Shown here in pieces: positions 36,750 through 49,059 of a stretch of DNA of 64,000 nt. Both the position numbers and the translations under genes were made by a program. The DNA is from Hydractinia symbiolongicarpus (lineage: Eukaryota; Cnidaria; Hydrozoa; Anthoathecata; Hydractiniidae), in assembly GCF_029227915.1 (NCBI RefSeq), contig NC_079888.1, positions 22,982,001-23,046,000 on the forward strand, written 5' to 3'. A model generated the notes under the pieces. The model was not told where the DNA came from. It did not search any database and saw only the letters and a program-made list of their open reading frames with translations. The first letter of the stretch is position 1; each line of letters starts with the position of its first letter.

Positions 36750-37360
36750 GGCACGTATAGTCGAATGTATACAAAGAAAGTACCCTGTGAGTAAACCCAT
36801 TTCCAGAACGATTTTTTAAATTATTTTTTCACCACTAAAGCCCATGAGACTTGTAGTTTTTAAAAATGTTTTCCATTTTGATGAGACGCTGAATAAAAGA
36901 AGTTTAATCGCCGGCAAACGAAAACCCGCGATTTCCCGTAAATCCCGGCTTGTCCCGTATAGTCAAAAGTATACAAAGAAAGTGCCCAGGGAGTAAACTC
37001 ATTTCGCGAACGATTTTTTAAATTATTTTTTCACCACTAAAACGCATGAGACTTGTAGTTTTCAAAAATGTTTTCATTTTTGATGAGACGCTGAATAAAA
37101 GCAGTTTAATCGCCGGCAAACGAAAACCTGCGATTTCCCTAAATCCCGGACTCGGCCCGTATAGTCAAAAGTATACAAAGAAAGTACCCAGATAGTAAAC
37201 TCATTTCCAGATCGATTTTTTAAATTATTTTTTTACCACTAAACGCATGAGACTTGTAGTTTTCAAAAATATTTTCATATTTGATGGGACGCTAAATAAA
37301 AGAAGTTTAATCGCCGGCGAACAAAAATCCGCGATTTCCCGTAAATCCCGGGCTTGGCCC
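36750..37360. repeat. Dispersed module M, copy at 36.75 kb
   Basis: It repeats the marker order of 29785-30620, but with TTTTCCATTTTGATG in place of TTTTCAATTTTGATG and CCCAGATAG near 37188. It ends in the class B monomer with GCTAAATAAAAG and GGCGAACAAAAATCC, which also starts the 6-monomer HOR domain that follows. Confidence 0.7.
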
Positions 37361-40020
37361 GTATAGTCAAAAGTATACAATGAAAGTACCCAGGGAGTAA
37401 ACTCATTTCCCGAACGATTTTTTAAATTACCTTTTCACCACTAAAACGCATGAGACTTGTAGTTTTTAAAAATGTTTTCATTTTTGATGAGACGCTGAAT
37501 AAAAGAAGTTTAATCGCCGGCAAACGAAAACCTGCGATTTCCCGTAAATGCTGGACTCGGCCCGTATAGTCATAAGTATACAAAGAAAGTAGCCAGGGAG
37601 TAAACTCATTTCCCAAACGATTTTTTAAATTATTATTTCACCACTAAAACGCATGAGACTTGTAGTTTTCAAGAATGTTTTCATTTTTGATGAGACGCTG
37701 AATAAAAGAAGTTTAATCGCCGGCAAACGAAAACCCGCGATTTCCCGTAAATCCCGGGCTTGGCCCGTATAGTCAAAAGTCTACAAAAAAAGTACCCAGG
37801 GAGTAAACTCATTTCCCGAACGATTTTTTATATTATTTTTTCACCACTAAGCGCATGAGACTTGTAGTTTTCAAAAATATTTTCATATTTGATGGGACGC
37901 TGAATAAAAGAAGTTTAATCGCCGGCAAACGAAAATCCGCGATTTCCCGTAAATCCCGGACTCGGCCCGTATAGTCAAAAGTATACAAAGAAAGTACCCA
38001 GGGAGTAAACTCATTTCCCGAACGATTTTTTAAATTATTTTTTCACCACTAAAACGCATGAGACTTGTAGTTTTCAAAAATGTTTTCATTTTTGATGAGA
38101 CGCTGAATAAAAGAAGTTTAATCGCCGGCAAACGAAAACCCGCGATTTCCCGTAAATCCCGGGCTTGGCCCGTATAGTCAAAAGTATACAAAGAAAGTAC
38201 CCAGGAAGTAAACTCATTTCCCGAACGATTTTTTAAATTACTTTTTCACCACTAAAACGCATGAGACTTGTAGTTTTTAAAAATGTTTTCATTTTTGATG
38301 AGACGCTGAATAAAAGAAGTTTAATCGCCGGCAAACGAAAACCTGCGATTTCACTAAATCCCGGACTCGGCCCGTATAGTCAAAAGTATACAAAGAAAGT
38401 ACCCAGGGAGTAAACTCATTTCCAGATCGATTTTTTAATTTATTTTTTTACCACTAAACGCATGAGACTTGTAGTTTTCAAAAATATTTTCATATTTGAT
38501 GGGACGCTAAATAAAATAAGTTTAATCGCCGGCGAACAAAAATCCGCGATTTCCCGTAAATCCCGGGCTTGGCCCGTATAGTCAAAAGTATACAAAGAAA
38601 GTACCCAGGGAGTAAACTCATTTCCCGAACGATTTTTTAAATTACCTTTTCACCACTAAAACGCATGAGACTTGTAGTTTTTAAAAATGTTTTCATTTTT
38701 GATGAGACGCTGAATAAAAGCAGTTTAATCGCCGGCAAACGAAAACCTGCGATTTCCCGTAAATGCTGGACTCGGCCCGTATAGTCATAAGTATACAAAG
38801 AAAGTAGCCAGGGAGTAAACTCATTTCCCAAACGATTTTTTAAATTATTATTTCACCACTAAAACGCATGAGACTTGTAGTTTTCAAGAATGTTTTCATT
38901 TTTGATGAGACGCTGAATAAAAGAAGTTTAATCGCCGGCAAACGAAAACCCGCGATTTCCCGTAAATCCCGGGCTTGGCCCGTATAGTCAAAAGTATACA
39001 AAAAAAGTACCCAGGGAGTAAACTCATTTCCCGAACGATTTTTTATATTATTTTTTTACCACTAAACGCATGAGACTTGTAGTTTTCAAAAATATTTTCA
39101 TATTTGATGGGACGCTGAATAAAAGAAGTTTAATCGCCGGCAAACGAAAATCCGCGATTTCCCGTAAATCCCAGACTCGGCCCGTATAGTCAAAAGTATA
39201 CAAAGAAAGTACCCAGGGACTAAACTCATTTCCCGAACGATTTTTTAAATTATTTTTTAACCACTAAAACGCATGAGACTTGTAGTTTTCAAAAATGTTT
39301 TCATTTTTGATGAGACGCTGAATAAAAGAAGTTTAATCGCCGGCAAACGAAAACCCGCGATTTCCCGTAAATCCCGGGCTTGGCCCGTATAGTCAAAAGT
39401 ATACAAAGAAAGTACCCAGGAAGTAAACTCATTTCCCGAACGATTTTTTAAATTACTTTTTCACCACTAAAACGCATGAGACTTGTAGTTTTTAAAAATG
39501 TTTTCATTTTTGATGAGACGCTGAATAAAAGAAGTTTAATCGCCGGCAAACGGAAACCCGCGATTTCCCGTAAATCCCGGCTTGGCCCGTATAGTCAAAA
39601 GTATACAAAGAAAGTACCCAGGGAGTAAACTCATTTCCCAAACGATTTTTTAAATTATTATTTCACTACTAAATCGCATGAGACTTGTAGTTTTCAAGAA
39701 TGTTTTCATTTTTGATGAGACGCTGAATAAAAGAAGTTTAATGGCCGGCAAACGAAAACCCGCGATTTCCCGTAAATCCCGGGCTTGGCCCGTATAGTCA
39801 AAAGTATACAAAAAAAGTACCCAGGGAGTAAACTCATTTCCCGAACGATTTTTTATATTATTTATTTACCACTAAACGCATGAGACTTGTAGTTTTCAAA
39901 AATATTTTCATATTTGATGGGACGCTGAATAAAAGAAGTTTAATCACCGGCAAACGAAAATCCGCGATTTCCCGTAAATCCCGGACTCGGCCCGTATAGT
40001 CAAAAGTATACAAAGAAAGT
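37360..40020. repeat. 6-monomer HOR domain, copy 1 of 3,646-bp offset pair
   Basis: It pairs with 41006-43666 at 18 monomers. Markers: AAATTACCTTTTCACC, AAATGCTGGACTCGG with GTCATAAGTATAC and AGTAGCCAGG (37.55, 38.77, 41.20, 42.41 kb), AGTCTACAAAAAAAG (37778, 41424), CACTAAGCGCAT, TTTCACTAAATCC, CAAACGGAAACC and TATTTATTTACC. Inside it, a 1,215-bp six-monomer step relates about 37.2-38.34 kb to 38.43-39.55 kb. Confidence 0.8.
38058..38260. repeat. Representative class A (canonical) 203-bp monomer
   Basis: This copy is close to the consensus. In order it holds: ATGAGACTTGTAG; the TCAAAAATG/CATTTTTGA dyad; GATGAGACGCTGAATAAAAG; TTTAATCGCCGGCAAACG; CCCGCGATTTCCCGTAAATC; CCGGGCTTGGCCCG; TATAGTCAAAAGTATAC; AAAGAAAGTACCCAGG; AAACTCATTTCCCGAACG; an A/T tract; and CACCACTAAAACGC. 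The length of 203 bp is not a multiple of three, so no reading frame can run in phase through successive copies. The phase used here (start at ATGAGAC) is arbitrary. Confidence 0.9.
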
Positions 40021-40137
40021 ACCCAGGGACTAAACTCATTTCCCGAACGATTTTTTAAATTATTTTTTAACCACTAAAACGCATGAGACTTGTAGTTTTC
40101 AAAAATGTTTTCATTTTTGATGAGACGCTGAATAAAA
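39125..40137. repeat. 5-monomer HOR, copy 1 (1,013 bp)
   Basis: It is repeated next at 40138-41040. The rare CCCAGGGACTAAAC, CAAACGGAAACC, TACTAAATCGCATG, TATTTATTTACC and AATCACCGGC occur in both at +1,013. The unit ends in a switch back to the AAATTACCTTTTCACC monomer of the six-monomer HOR. Confidence 0.78.
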
Positions 40138-41040
40138 GAAGTTTAATCGCCGGCAAACGAAAATCCGCGATTTCCCGTAAATCCCGGACTCGGCCCGTAT
40201 AGTCAAAAGTATACAAAGAAAGTACCCAGGGACTAAACTCATTTCCCGAACGATTTTTTAAATTATTTTTTAACCACTAAAACGCATGAGACTTGTAGTT
40301 TTCAAAAATGTTTTCATTTTTGATGAGACGCTGAATAAAAGAAGTTTAATCGCCGGCAAACGAAAACCCGCGATTTCCCGTAAATCCCGGGCTTGGCCCG
40401 TATAGTCAAAAGTATACAAAGAAAGTACCCAGGAAGTAAACTCATTTCCCGAACGATTTTTTAAATTACTTTTTCACCACTAAAACGCATGAGACTTGTA
40501 GTTTTTAAAAATGTTTTCATTTTTGATGAGACGCTGAATAAAAGAAGTTTAATCGCCGGCAAACGGAAACCCGCGATTTCCCGTAAATCCCGGCTTGGCC
40601 CGTATAGTCAAAAGTATACAAAGAAAGTACCCAGGGAGTAAACTCATTTCCCAAACGATTTTTTAAATTATTATTTCACTACTAAATCGCATGAGACTTG
40701 TAGTTTTCAAGAATGTTTTCATTTTTGATGAGACGCTGAATAAAAGAAGTTTAATCGCCGGCAAACGAAAACCCGCGATTTCCCGTAAATCCCGGGCTTG
40801 GCCCGTATAGTCAAAAGTATACAAAAAAAGTACCCAGGGAGTAAACTCATTTCCCGAACGATTTTTTATATTATTTATTTACCACTAAACGCATGAGACT
40901 TGTAGTTTTCAAAAATATTTTCATATTTGATGGGACGCTGAATAAAAGAAGTTTAATCACCGGCAAACGAAAATCCGCGATTTCCCGTAAATCCCGGACT
41001 CGGCCCGTATAGTCAAAAGTATACAAAGAAAGTACCCAGG
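40138..41040. repeat. 5-monomer HOR, copy 2 (about 0.9 kb matched)
   Basis: Tandem partner of 39125-40137. TTAATCGCCGG is kept where copy 1 has TTAATGGCCGG near 39741. This unit is the extra material that makes the larger repeat 18 monomers long instead of a multiple of the 6-mer with clean edges. Confidence 0.75.
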
Positions 41041-43666
41041 GAGTAAACTCATTTCCCGAACGATTTTTTAAATTACCTTTTCACCACTAAAACGCATGAG
41101 ACTTGTAGTTTTTAAAAATGTTTTCATTTTTGATGAGACGCTGAATAAAAGAAGTTTAATCGCCGGCAAACGAAAACCTGCGATTTCCCGTAAATGCTGG
41201 ACTCGGCCCGTATAGTCATAAGTATACAAAGAAAGTAGCCAGGGAGTAAACTCATTTCCCAAACGATTTTTTAAATTATTATTTCACCACTAAAACACAT
41301 GAGACTTGTAGTTTTCAAGAATGTTTTCATTTTTGATGAGACGCTGAATAAAAGAAGTTTAATCGCCGGCAAACGAAAACCCGCGATTTCCCGTAAATCC
41401 CGGGCTTGGCCCGTATAGTCAAAAGTCTACAAAAAAAGTACCCAGGGAGTAAACTCATTTCCCGAACGATTTTTTATATTATTTTTTCACCACTAAGCGC
41501 ATCAGACTTGTAGTTTTCAAAAATATTTTCATATTTGATGGGACGCTGAATAAAAGAAGTTTAATCGCCGGCAAACGAAAATCCGCGATTTCCCGTAAAT
41601 CCCGGACTCGGCCCGTATAGTCAAAAGTATACAAAGAAAGTACCCAGGGAGTAAACTCATTTCCCGAATGATTTTTTAAATTATTTTTTCACCACTAAAA
41701 CGCATGAGACTTGTAGTTTTCAAAAATGTTTTCATTTTTGATGAGACGCTGAATAAAAGAAGTTTAATCGCCGGCAAACGAAAATCCGCGATTTCCCGTA
41801 AATCCCGGGCTTGGCCCGTATAGTCAAAAGTATACAAAGAAAGTACCCAGGAAGTAAACTCATTTCCCGAACGATTTTTTAAATTACTTTTTCACCACTA
41901 AAACGCATGAGACTTGTAGTTTTTAAAAATGTTTTCATTTTTGATGAGACGCTGAATAAAAGAAGTTTAATCGCCGGCAAACGAAAACCTGCGATTTCAC
42001 TAAATCCCGGACTCGGCCCGTATAGTCAAAAGTATACAAAGAAAGTACCCAGGGAGTAAACTCATTTCCAGATCGATTTTTTAATTTATTTTTTTACCAC
42101 TAAACGCATGAGACTTGTAGTTTTCAAAAATATTTTCATATTTGATGGGACGCTAAATAAAAGAAGTTTAATCGCCGGCGAACAAAAATCCGCGATTTCC
42201 CGTAAATCCCGGGCTTGGCCCGTATAGTCAAAAGTATACAAAGAAAGTACCCAGGGAGTAAACTCATTTCCCGAACGATTTTTTAAATTACCTTTTCACC
42301 ACTAAAACGCATGAGACTTGTAGTTTTTAAAAATGTTTTCATTTTTGATGAGACGCTGAATAAAAGCAGTTTAATCGCCGGCAAACGAAAACCTGCGATT
42401 TCCCGTAAATGCTGGACTCGGCCCGTATAGTCATAAGTATACAAAGAAAGTAGCCAGGGAGTAAACTCATTTCCCAAACGATTTTTTAAATTATTATTTC
42501 ACCACTAAAACGCATGAGACTTGTAGTTTTCAAGAATGTTTTCATTTTTGATGAGACGCTGAATAAAAGAAGTTTAATCGCCGGCAAACGAAAACCCGCG
42601 ATTTCCCGTAAATCCCGGGCTTGGCCCGTATAGTCAAAAGTATACAAAAAAAGTACCCAGGGAGTAAACTCATTTCCCGAACGATTTTTTATATTATTTT
42701 TTTACCACTAAACGCATGAGACTTGTAGTTTTCAAAAATATTTTCATATTTGATGGGACGCTGAATAAAAGAAGTTTAATCGCCGGCAAACGAAAATCCG
42801 CGATTTCCCGTAAATCCCGGACTCGGCCCGTATAGTCAAAAGTATACAAAGAAAGTACCCAGGGAGTAAACTCATTTCCCGAACGATTTTTTAAATTATT
42901 TTTTAACCACTAAAACGCATGAGACTTGTAGTTTTCAAAAATGTTTTCATTTTTGATGAGACGCTGAATAAAAGAAGTTTAATCGCCGGCAAACGAAAAC
43001 CCGCGATTTCCCGTAAATCCCGGGCTTGGCCCGTATAGTCAAAAGTATACAAAGAAAGTACCCAGGAAGTAAACTCATTTCCCGAACGATTTTTTAAATT
43101 ACTTTTTCACCACTAAAACGCATGAGACTTGTAGTTTTTAAAAATGTTTTCATTTTTGATGAGACGCTGAATAAAAGAAGTTTAATCGCCGGCAAACGGA
43201 AACCCGCGATTTCCCGTAAATCCCGGCTTGGCCCGTATAGTCAAAAGTATACAAAGAAAGTACCCAGGGAGTAAACTCATTTCCCAAACGATTTTTTAAA
43301 TTATTATTTCACTACTAAAACGCATGAGACTTGTAGTTTTCAAGAATGTTTTCATTTTTGATGAGACGCTGAATAAAAGAAGTTTAATCGCCGGCAAACG
43401 AAAACCCGCGATTTCCCGTAAATCCCGGGCTTGGCCCGTATAGTCAAAAGTATACAAAAAAAGTACCCAGGGAGTAAACTCATTTCCCGAACGATTTTTT
43501 ATATTATTTATTTACCACTAAACGCATGAGACTTGTAGTTTTCAAAAATATTTTCATATTTGATGGGACGCTGAATAAAAGAAGTTTAATCACCGGCAAA
43601 CGAAAATCCGCGATTTCCCGTAAATCCCGGACTCGGCCCGTATAGTCAAAAGTATACAAAGAAAGT
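41006..43666. repeat. 6-monomer HOR domain, copy 2 of 3,646-bp offset pair
   Basis: Partner of 37360-40020. Small differences: AAAACACATGAG near 41293, CGCATCAGAC near 41498, CCCGAATGATT near 41664 and GGGAGTAAAC near 42863 where copy 1 has GGGACTAAAC. The two six-monomer steps recur here at about 41.06 and 42.28 kb. Confidence 0.8.
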
Positions 43667-44689
43667 ACCCAGGGAGTAAACTCATTTCCCGAACGATTTT
43701 TTTTATTTTTTTTTCACCACTAAAACGCATGAGACTTGTAGTTTTCAAAAATGTTTTCATTTTTGATGAGACGCTGAATAAAATAAGTTTAATCGCCGGC
43801 AAACGAAAACCCGCGATTTCCCGTAAATCCCGGGCTTGGCCCGTATAGTCAAAAGTATACAAAGAAAGTACCCAGGAAGTAAACTCATTTCATGAACGAT
43901 TTTTTAAATTACTTTTTCACCACTAAAACGCATGAGACTTGTAGTTTTTAAAAATGTTTTCATTTTTGATGAGACGCTGAATAAAAGAAGTTTAATCGCC
44001 GGCAAACGAAAACCCGCGATTTCCCGTAAATCCCGGCTTGGCCCGTATAGTCAAAAGTATACAAAGAAAGTACCCAGGGAGTAAACTCATTTCCCGAACG
44101 ATTTTTTAAATTATTTTTTCACCACTAAAACGCATGAGACTTGTAGTTTTCAAAAATGTTTTCATTTTTGATGAGACGCTGAATAAAGGCAGTTTAATCG
44201 CCGGCAAACGAAAACCTGCGATTTCCCTAAATCCCGGACTCGGCCCGTATAGTCAAAAGTATACAAAGAAAGTACCCAGGGAGTAAACGCATTTCCACAA
44301 CGATTTTTTAAATTATTATTTCACCACTAAAACGCATACGACTTGTAGTTTTTAAAAATGTTTTTATTTTTGATGAGACGCTGAATAAAAGCAGTTTAAT
44401 CGCCGGCAAACGAAAACCCGCGATTTCCTGTAAATCCCGGGCTTGACCCGTATAGTCAAAAGTTTACAAAGAAAGTACCCAGGGAGTAAACTCATTTCCC
44501 GAACGATTTTTTATATTATTTTTTTACCACTAAACGCATGAGACTTGTAGTTTTCAAAAATATCTTCATATTTGATGGGACGCTGAATAAAAGAAGTTTA
44601 ATCGCCGGCAAACGAAAATCCGCCATTTCCCGTAAATCCCGGACTCGGCCCGTATAGTCAAAAGTATACAAAGAAAGTACCCAGGGAGT
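43667..44689. repeat. Satellite segment with unusual T run
   Basis: About five monomers. CGATTTTTTTTATTTTTTTT near 43693 replaces the usual CGATTTTTTAAATTATTTTT. CATTTCATGAACG near 43887 and AAAGGCAG near 44186 introduce markers typical of the next domain. CATACGACTTG near 44335 is private. Confidence 0.7.
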
Positions 44690-46310
44690 AAACTCATTTC
44701 CCGAACGATTTTTTAAATTATTTTTTCACCACTAAAACGCATGAGACTTGTAATTTTCAAAAATGTTTTCATTTTTGATGAGACGCTGAATAAAGGCAGT
44801 TTAATCGCCGGCAAACGAAAACCTGCGATTTCCCTAAATCCCGGACTCGGCCCGTATAGTCAAAAGTATACAAAGAAAGTACCCAGGGAGTAAACGCATT
44901 TCCAGACGGATTTTTAAATTATTATTTCACCACTAAAACGCATAAGACTTGTAGTTTTTAAAAATGTTTTCATTTTTGATGAGACGCTGAATAAAAGCAG
45001 TTTAATCGCCGGCAAACGAAAACCCGCGATTTCCCGTAAATCCCGGGCTTGGCCCGTATAGTCAAAAGTTTACAAAGAAAGTACCCAGGGAGTAAACTCA
45101 TTTCCCGAACGATTTTTTATATTATTTTTTTACCACTAAACGCATGAGACTTGTAGTTTTCAAAAATATTTTCATATTTGATGGGACGCTGAATAAAAGA
45201 AGTTTAATCGCCGGCAAACGAAAATCCGCCATTTCCCGTAAATCCCGGACTCGGCCCGTATAGTCAAAAGTATACAAAGAAAGTACCCAGGGAGTAAACT
45301 CGTTTCCCGAACGATTTTTTAAATTACTTTTTCACCACTAAAACGCATGAGACTTGTAGTTTTTAAAAATGTTTTCATTTTTGATGAGACGCTGAATAAA
45401 AGAAGTTTAATCGCCGGCAAACGAAAACCTGCGATTTCCCGTAAATCCTGGACTCGGCCCGTATAGTCAAAAGTATACAAAGAAAGTACCCAGGGAGTAA
45501 ACTCATTTCCAGAACGATTTTTTAAATTATTTTTTCACCACTAAAACGCATAAGACTTGTAGTTTTTAAAAATGTTTTCATTTTTGATGAGACGCTGAAT
45601 AAAAGAAGTTTAATCGCCGGCAAACGAAAACCTGCGATTTCCCGTAAATCCTGGACTCGGCCCGTATAGTCAAAAGTATACAAAAAAAGTACCCAGGGAG
45701 TAAACTCATTTCCCAAACGATTTTTTAAATTATTATTTCACCACTAAAGCCCATGAGACTTGTAGTTTTTAAAAATGTTTTCATTTTTGATGAGACGCTG
45801 AATAAAAGAAGTTTAATCGCCGGCAAACGAAAACCTGCGATTTCCCGTAAATCCTGGACTCGGCCCGTATAGTCAAAAGTATACAAAGAAAGTACCCAGG
45901 GAGTAAACTCATTTCCAAAACGATTTTTTAAATTATTTTTTCACCACTAAAACGCATAAGACTTGTAGTTTTTAAAAATGTTTTCATTTTTGATGAGACG
46001 CTGAATAAAAGAAGTTTAATCGCCGGCAAACGAAAACCTGCGATTTCCCGAAAATCCTGGACTCGGCCCGTATAGTCAAAAGTATACAAAGAAAGTACCC
46101 AGGGAGTAAACTCATTTCCCAAACGATTTTTTAAATTATTATTTCACCACTAAAGCCCATGAGACTTGCAGTTTTTAAAAATGTTTTCATTTTTGATGAG
46201 ACGCTGAATAAAAGAAGTTTAATCGCCGGCAAACGAAAACCTGCGATTTCCCGAAAATCCTGCACTCGGCTCGTATAGTCAAAAGCATAGAAAGAAAGTA
46301 CCCAGGGAGT
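44690..46310. repeat. 8-monomer block, copy 1 (offset 6,874 bp)
   Basis: It matches 51564-53184. Markers: CTTGTAATTTTC, AAAGGCAG, CCAGACGGATTTTTAA (1 bp short), AGTTTACAAAG, AACTCGTTTCCCG, CATTTCCAAAACG, AAAGCCCATGAGACTTGCAG and CCTGCACTCGGCTCG with AGCATAGAAAG (46259 and 53133). The offset is 34 monomers, a long step compared with neighbouring duplications. Confidence 0.8.
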
Positions 46311-48235
46311 AAACTCATTTCCCGAACGATTTTTTATATTATTTATTTACCACTAAACGCATGAGACTTGTAGTTTTCAAAAATATTTTCATATTTGATG
46401 GGACGCTGAATAAAAGAAGTTTAATCACCGGCAAACGAAAATCCGCCATTTCCCGTAAATCCCGGACTCGGCCCGTATAGTCAAAAGTATACAAAGAAAG
46501 TACCCAGGGAGTAAACTCATTTCCCGAACGATTTTTTAAATTATTTTTTCACCACTAAAACGCATGAGACTTGGAGTTTTCAAAAATGTTTTCATTTTTG
46601 ATGAGACGCTGAATAAAATAAGTTTAATCGCCGGCAAACGAAAACCCGCGATTTCCCGTAAATCCTGGGCTTGGCCCGTATAGTCAAAAGTATACAAAGA
46701 AAGTACCCAGGAAGTAAACTCATTTCATGAACGATTTTTTAAATTACTTTTTCACCACTAAAACGCATGAGACTTGTAGTTTTTAAAAAGTTTTCATTTT
46801 TGATGAGACGCTGAATAAAAGAAGTTTAATCGCCGGCAAACGAAAACCCGCGATTTCCCGTAAATCCCGGCTTTGCCCGTATAGTCAAAAGTATACAAAG
46901 AAAGTACCCAGGGAGTAAACTTATTTCCCGAACGATTTTTTAAATTATTTTTTCACCACTAAAACGCATGAGACTTGTAATTTTCAAAAATGTTTTCATT
47001 TTTGATGAGACGCTGAATAAAGGCAGTTTAATCGCCGGCAAACGAAAACCTGCGATTTCCCTAAATCCCGGACTCGGCCCGTATAGTCAAAAGTATACAA
47101 AGAAAGTACCCAGGGAGTAAACGCATTTCCAGACGGATTTTTAAATTATTATTTCACCACTAAAACGCATAAGACTTGTAGTTTTTAAAAATGTTTTCAT
47201 TTTTGATGAGACGCTGAATAAAAGCAGTTTAATCGCCGGCAAACGAAAACCCGCGATTTCCCGTAAATCCCGGGCTTGGCCCGTATAGTCAAAAGTTTAC
47301 AAAGAAAGTACCCAGGGAGTAAACTCATTTCCCGAACGATTTTTTATATTATTTTTTTACCACTAAACGCATGAGACTTGTAGTTTTCAAAAATATTTTC
47401 ATATTTGATGGGACGCTGAATAAAAGAAGTTTAATCGCCGGCAAACGAAAACCTGCGATTTCCCTAAATCCCGGACTCGGCCCGTATAGTCAAAAGTATA
47501 CAAAGAAAGTACCCAGGGAGTAAACGCATTTCCAAAACGATTTTTTAAATTATTATTTCACCACTAAAACGCATAAGACTTGTAGTTTTTAAAAATGTTT
47601 TCATTTTTGATGAGACGCTGAATAAAAGCAGTTTAATCGCCGGCAAACGAAAACCCGCGATTTCCTGTAAATCCCGGGCTTGACCCGTATAGTCAAAAGT
47701 TTACAAAGAAAGTACCCAGGGAGTAAACTCATTTCCCGAACGATTTTTTATATTATTTTTTTGCCACTAAACGCATGAGACTTGTAGTTTTCAAAAATAT
47801 CTTCATATTTGATGGGACGCTGAATAAAAGAAGTTTAATCGCCGGCAAACGAAAATCCGCCATTTCCCGTAAATCCCGGACTCGGCCCGTATAGTCAAAA
47901 GTATACAAAGAAAGTACCCAGGGAGTAAACTCATTTCCCGAACGATTTTTTAAATTATTTTTTCACCACTAAAACGCATGAGACTTGGAGTTTTCAAAAA
48001 TGTTTTCATTTTTGATGAGACGCTGAATAAAATAAGTTTAATCGCCGGCAAACGAAAACCCGCGATTTCCTGTAAATCCCGGGCTTGACCCGTATAGTCA
48101 AAAGTTTACAAAGAAAGTACCCAGGGAGTAAACTCATTTCCCGAACGATTTTTTATATTATTTTTTTGCCACTAAACGCATGAGACTTGTAGTTTTCAAA
48201 AATATCTTCATATTTGATGGGACGCTGAATAAAAG
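46030..48235. repeat. ~11-monomer block, copy 1 (offset ~3,032 bp)
   Basis: It matches 49060-51270. Markers: CCTGCACTCGGCTCG, CATTTCATGAACG (46726, 49758), AAAAAGTTTTC, CGGCTTTGCCCG, CTTGTAATTTTC, CCAGACGGATTTTT, GGGCTTGACCCG, TTTGCCACTAAACGC and AAATATCTTCATATTTG. The match breaks near 48235, where this copy reads TCCGCCATTT and the other reads CCCGCGATTT. Confidence 0.78.
47640..48044. repeat. Dimer duplication, copy 1 (405 bp)
   Basis: Two monomers carrying TTTCCTGTAAATCC, GGGCTTGACCCG, TTTTTTTGCCACTAAACGC, AAATATCTTC, TCCGCCATTT, GACTTGGAG and AAAATAAGTTT are followed immediately by a second copy. TTGCC lies at 47761 and 48166. Confidence 0.82.
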
Positions 48236-48449
48236 AAGTTTAATCGCCGGCAAACGAAAATCCGCCATTTCCCGTAAATCCCGGACTCGGCCCGTATAGT
48301 CAAAAGTATACAAAGAAAGTACCCAGGGAGTAAACTCATTTCCCGAACGATTTTTTAAATTATTTTTTCACCACTAAAACGCATGAGACTTGGAGTTTTC
48401 AAAAATGTTTTCATTTTTGATGAGACGCTGAATAAAATAAGTTTAATCG
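48045..48449. repeat. Dimer duplication, copy 2 (405 bp)
   Basis: Tandem partner of 47640-48044, apparently identical over the compared markers. After it the array reads TTTCCCGTAAATCC instead of TTTCCTGTAAATCC. Confidence 0.82.
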
Positions 48450-49059
48450 CCGGCAAACGAAAACCCGCGATTTCCCGTAAATCCCGGGCTTGGCCCGTAT
48501 AGTCAAAAGTATACAAAGAAAGTACCCAGGAAGTAAACTCATTTCATGAACGATTTTTTAAATTACTTTTTCACCACTAAAACGCATGAGACTTGTAGTT
48601 TTTAAAAAGTTTTCATTTTTGATGAGACGCTGAATAAAAGAAGTTTAATCGCCGGCAAACGAAAACCCGCGATTTCCCGTAAATCCCGGCTTTGCCCGTA
48701 TAGTCAAAAGTATACAAAGAAAGTACCCAGGGAGTAAACTCATTTCCCGAACGATTTTTTAAATTATTTTTTCACCACTAAAACGCATGAGACTTGTAAT
48801 TTTCAAAAATGTTTTCATTTTTGATGAGACGCTGAATAAAGGCAGTTTAATCGCCGGCAAACGAAAACCTGCGATTTCCCTAAATCCCGGACTCGGCCCG
48901 TATAGTCAAAAGTATACAAAGAAAGTACCCAGGGAGTAAACGCATTTCCAGACGGATTTTTAAATTATTATTTCACCACTAAAACGCATAAGACTTGTAG
49001 TTTTTAAAAATGTTTTCATTTTTGATGAGACGCTGAATAAAAGCAGTTTAATCGCCGGC

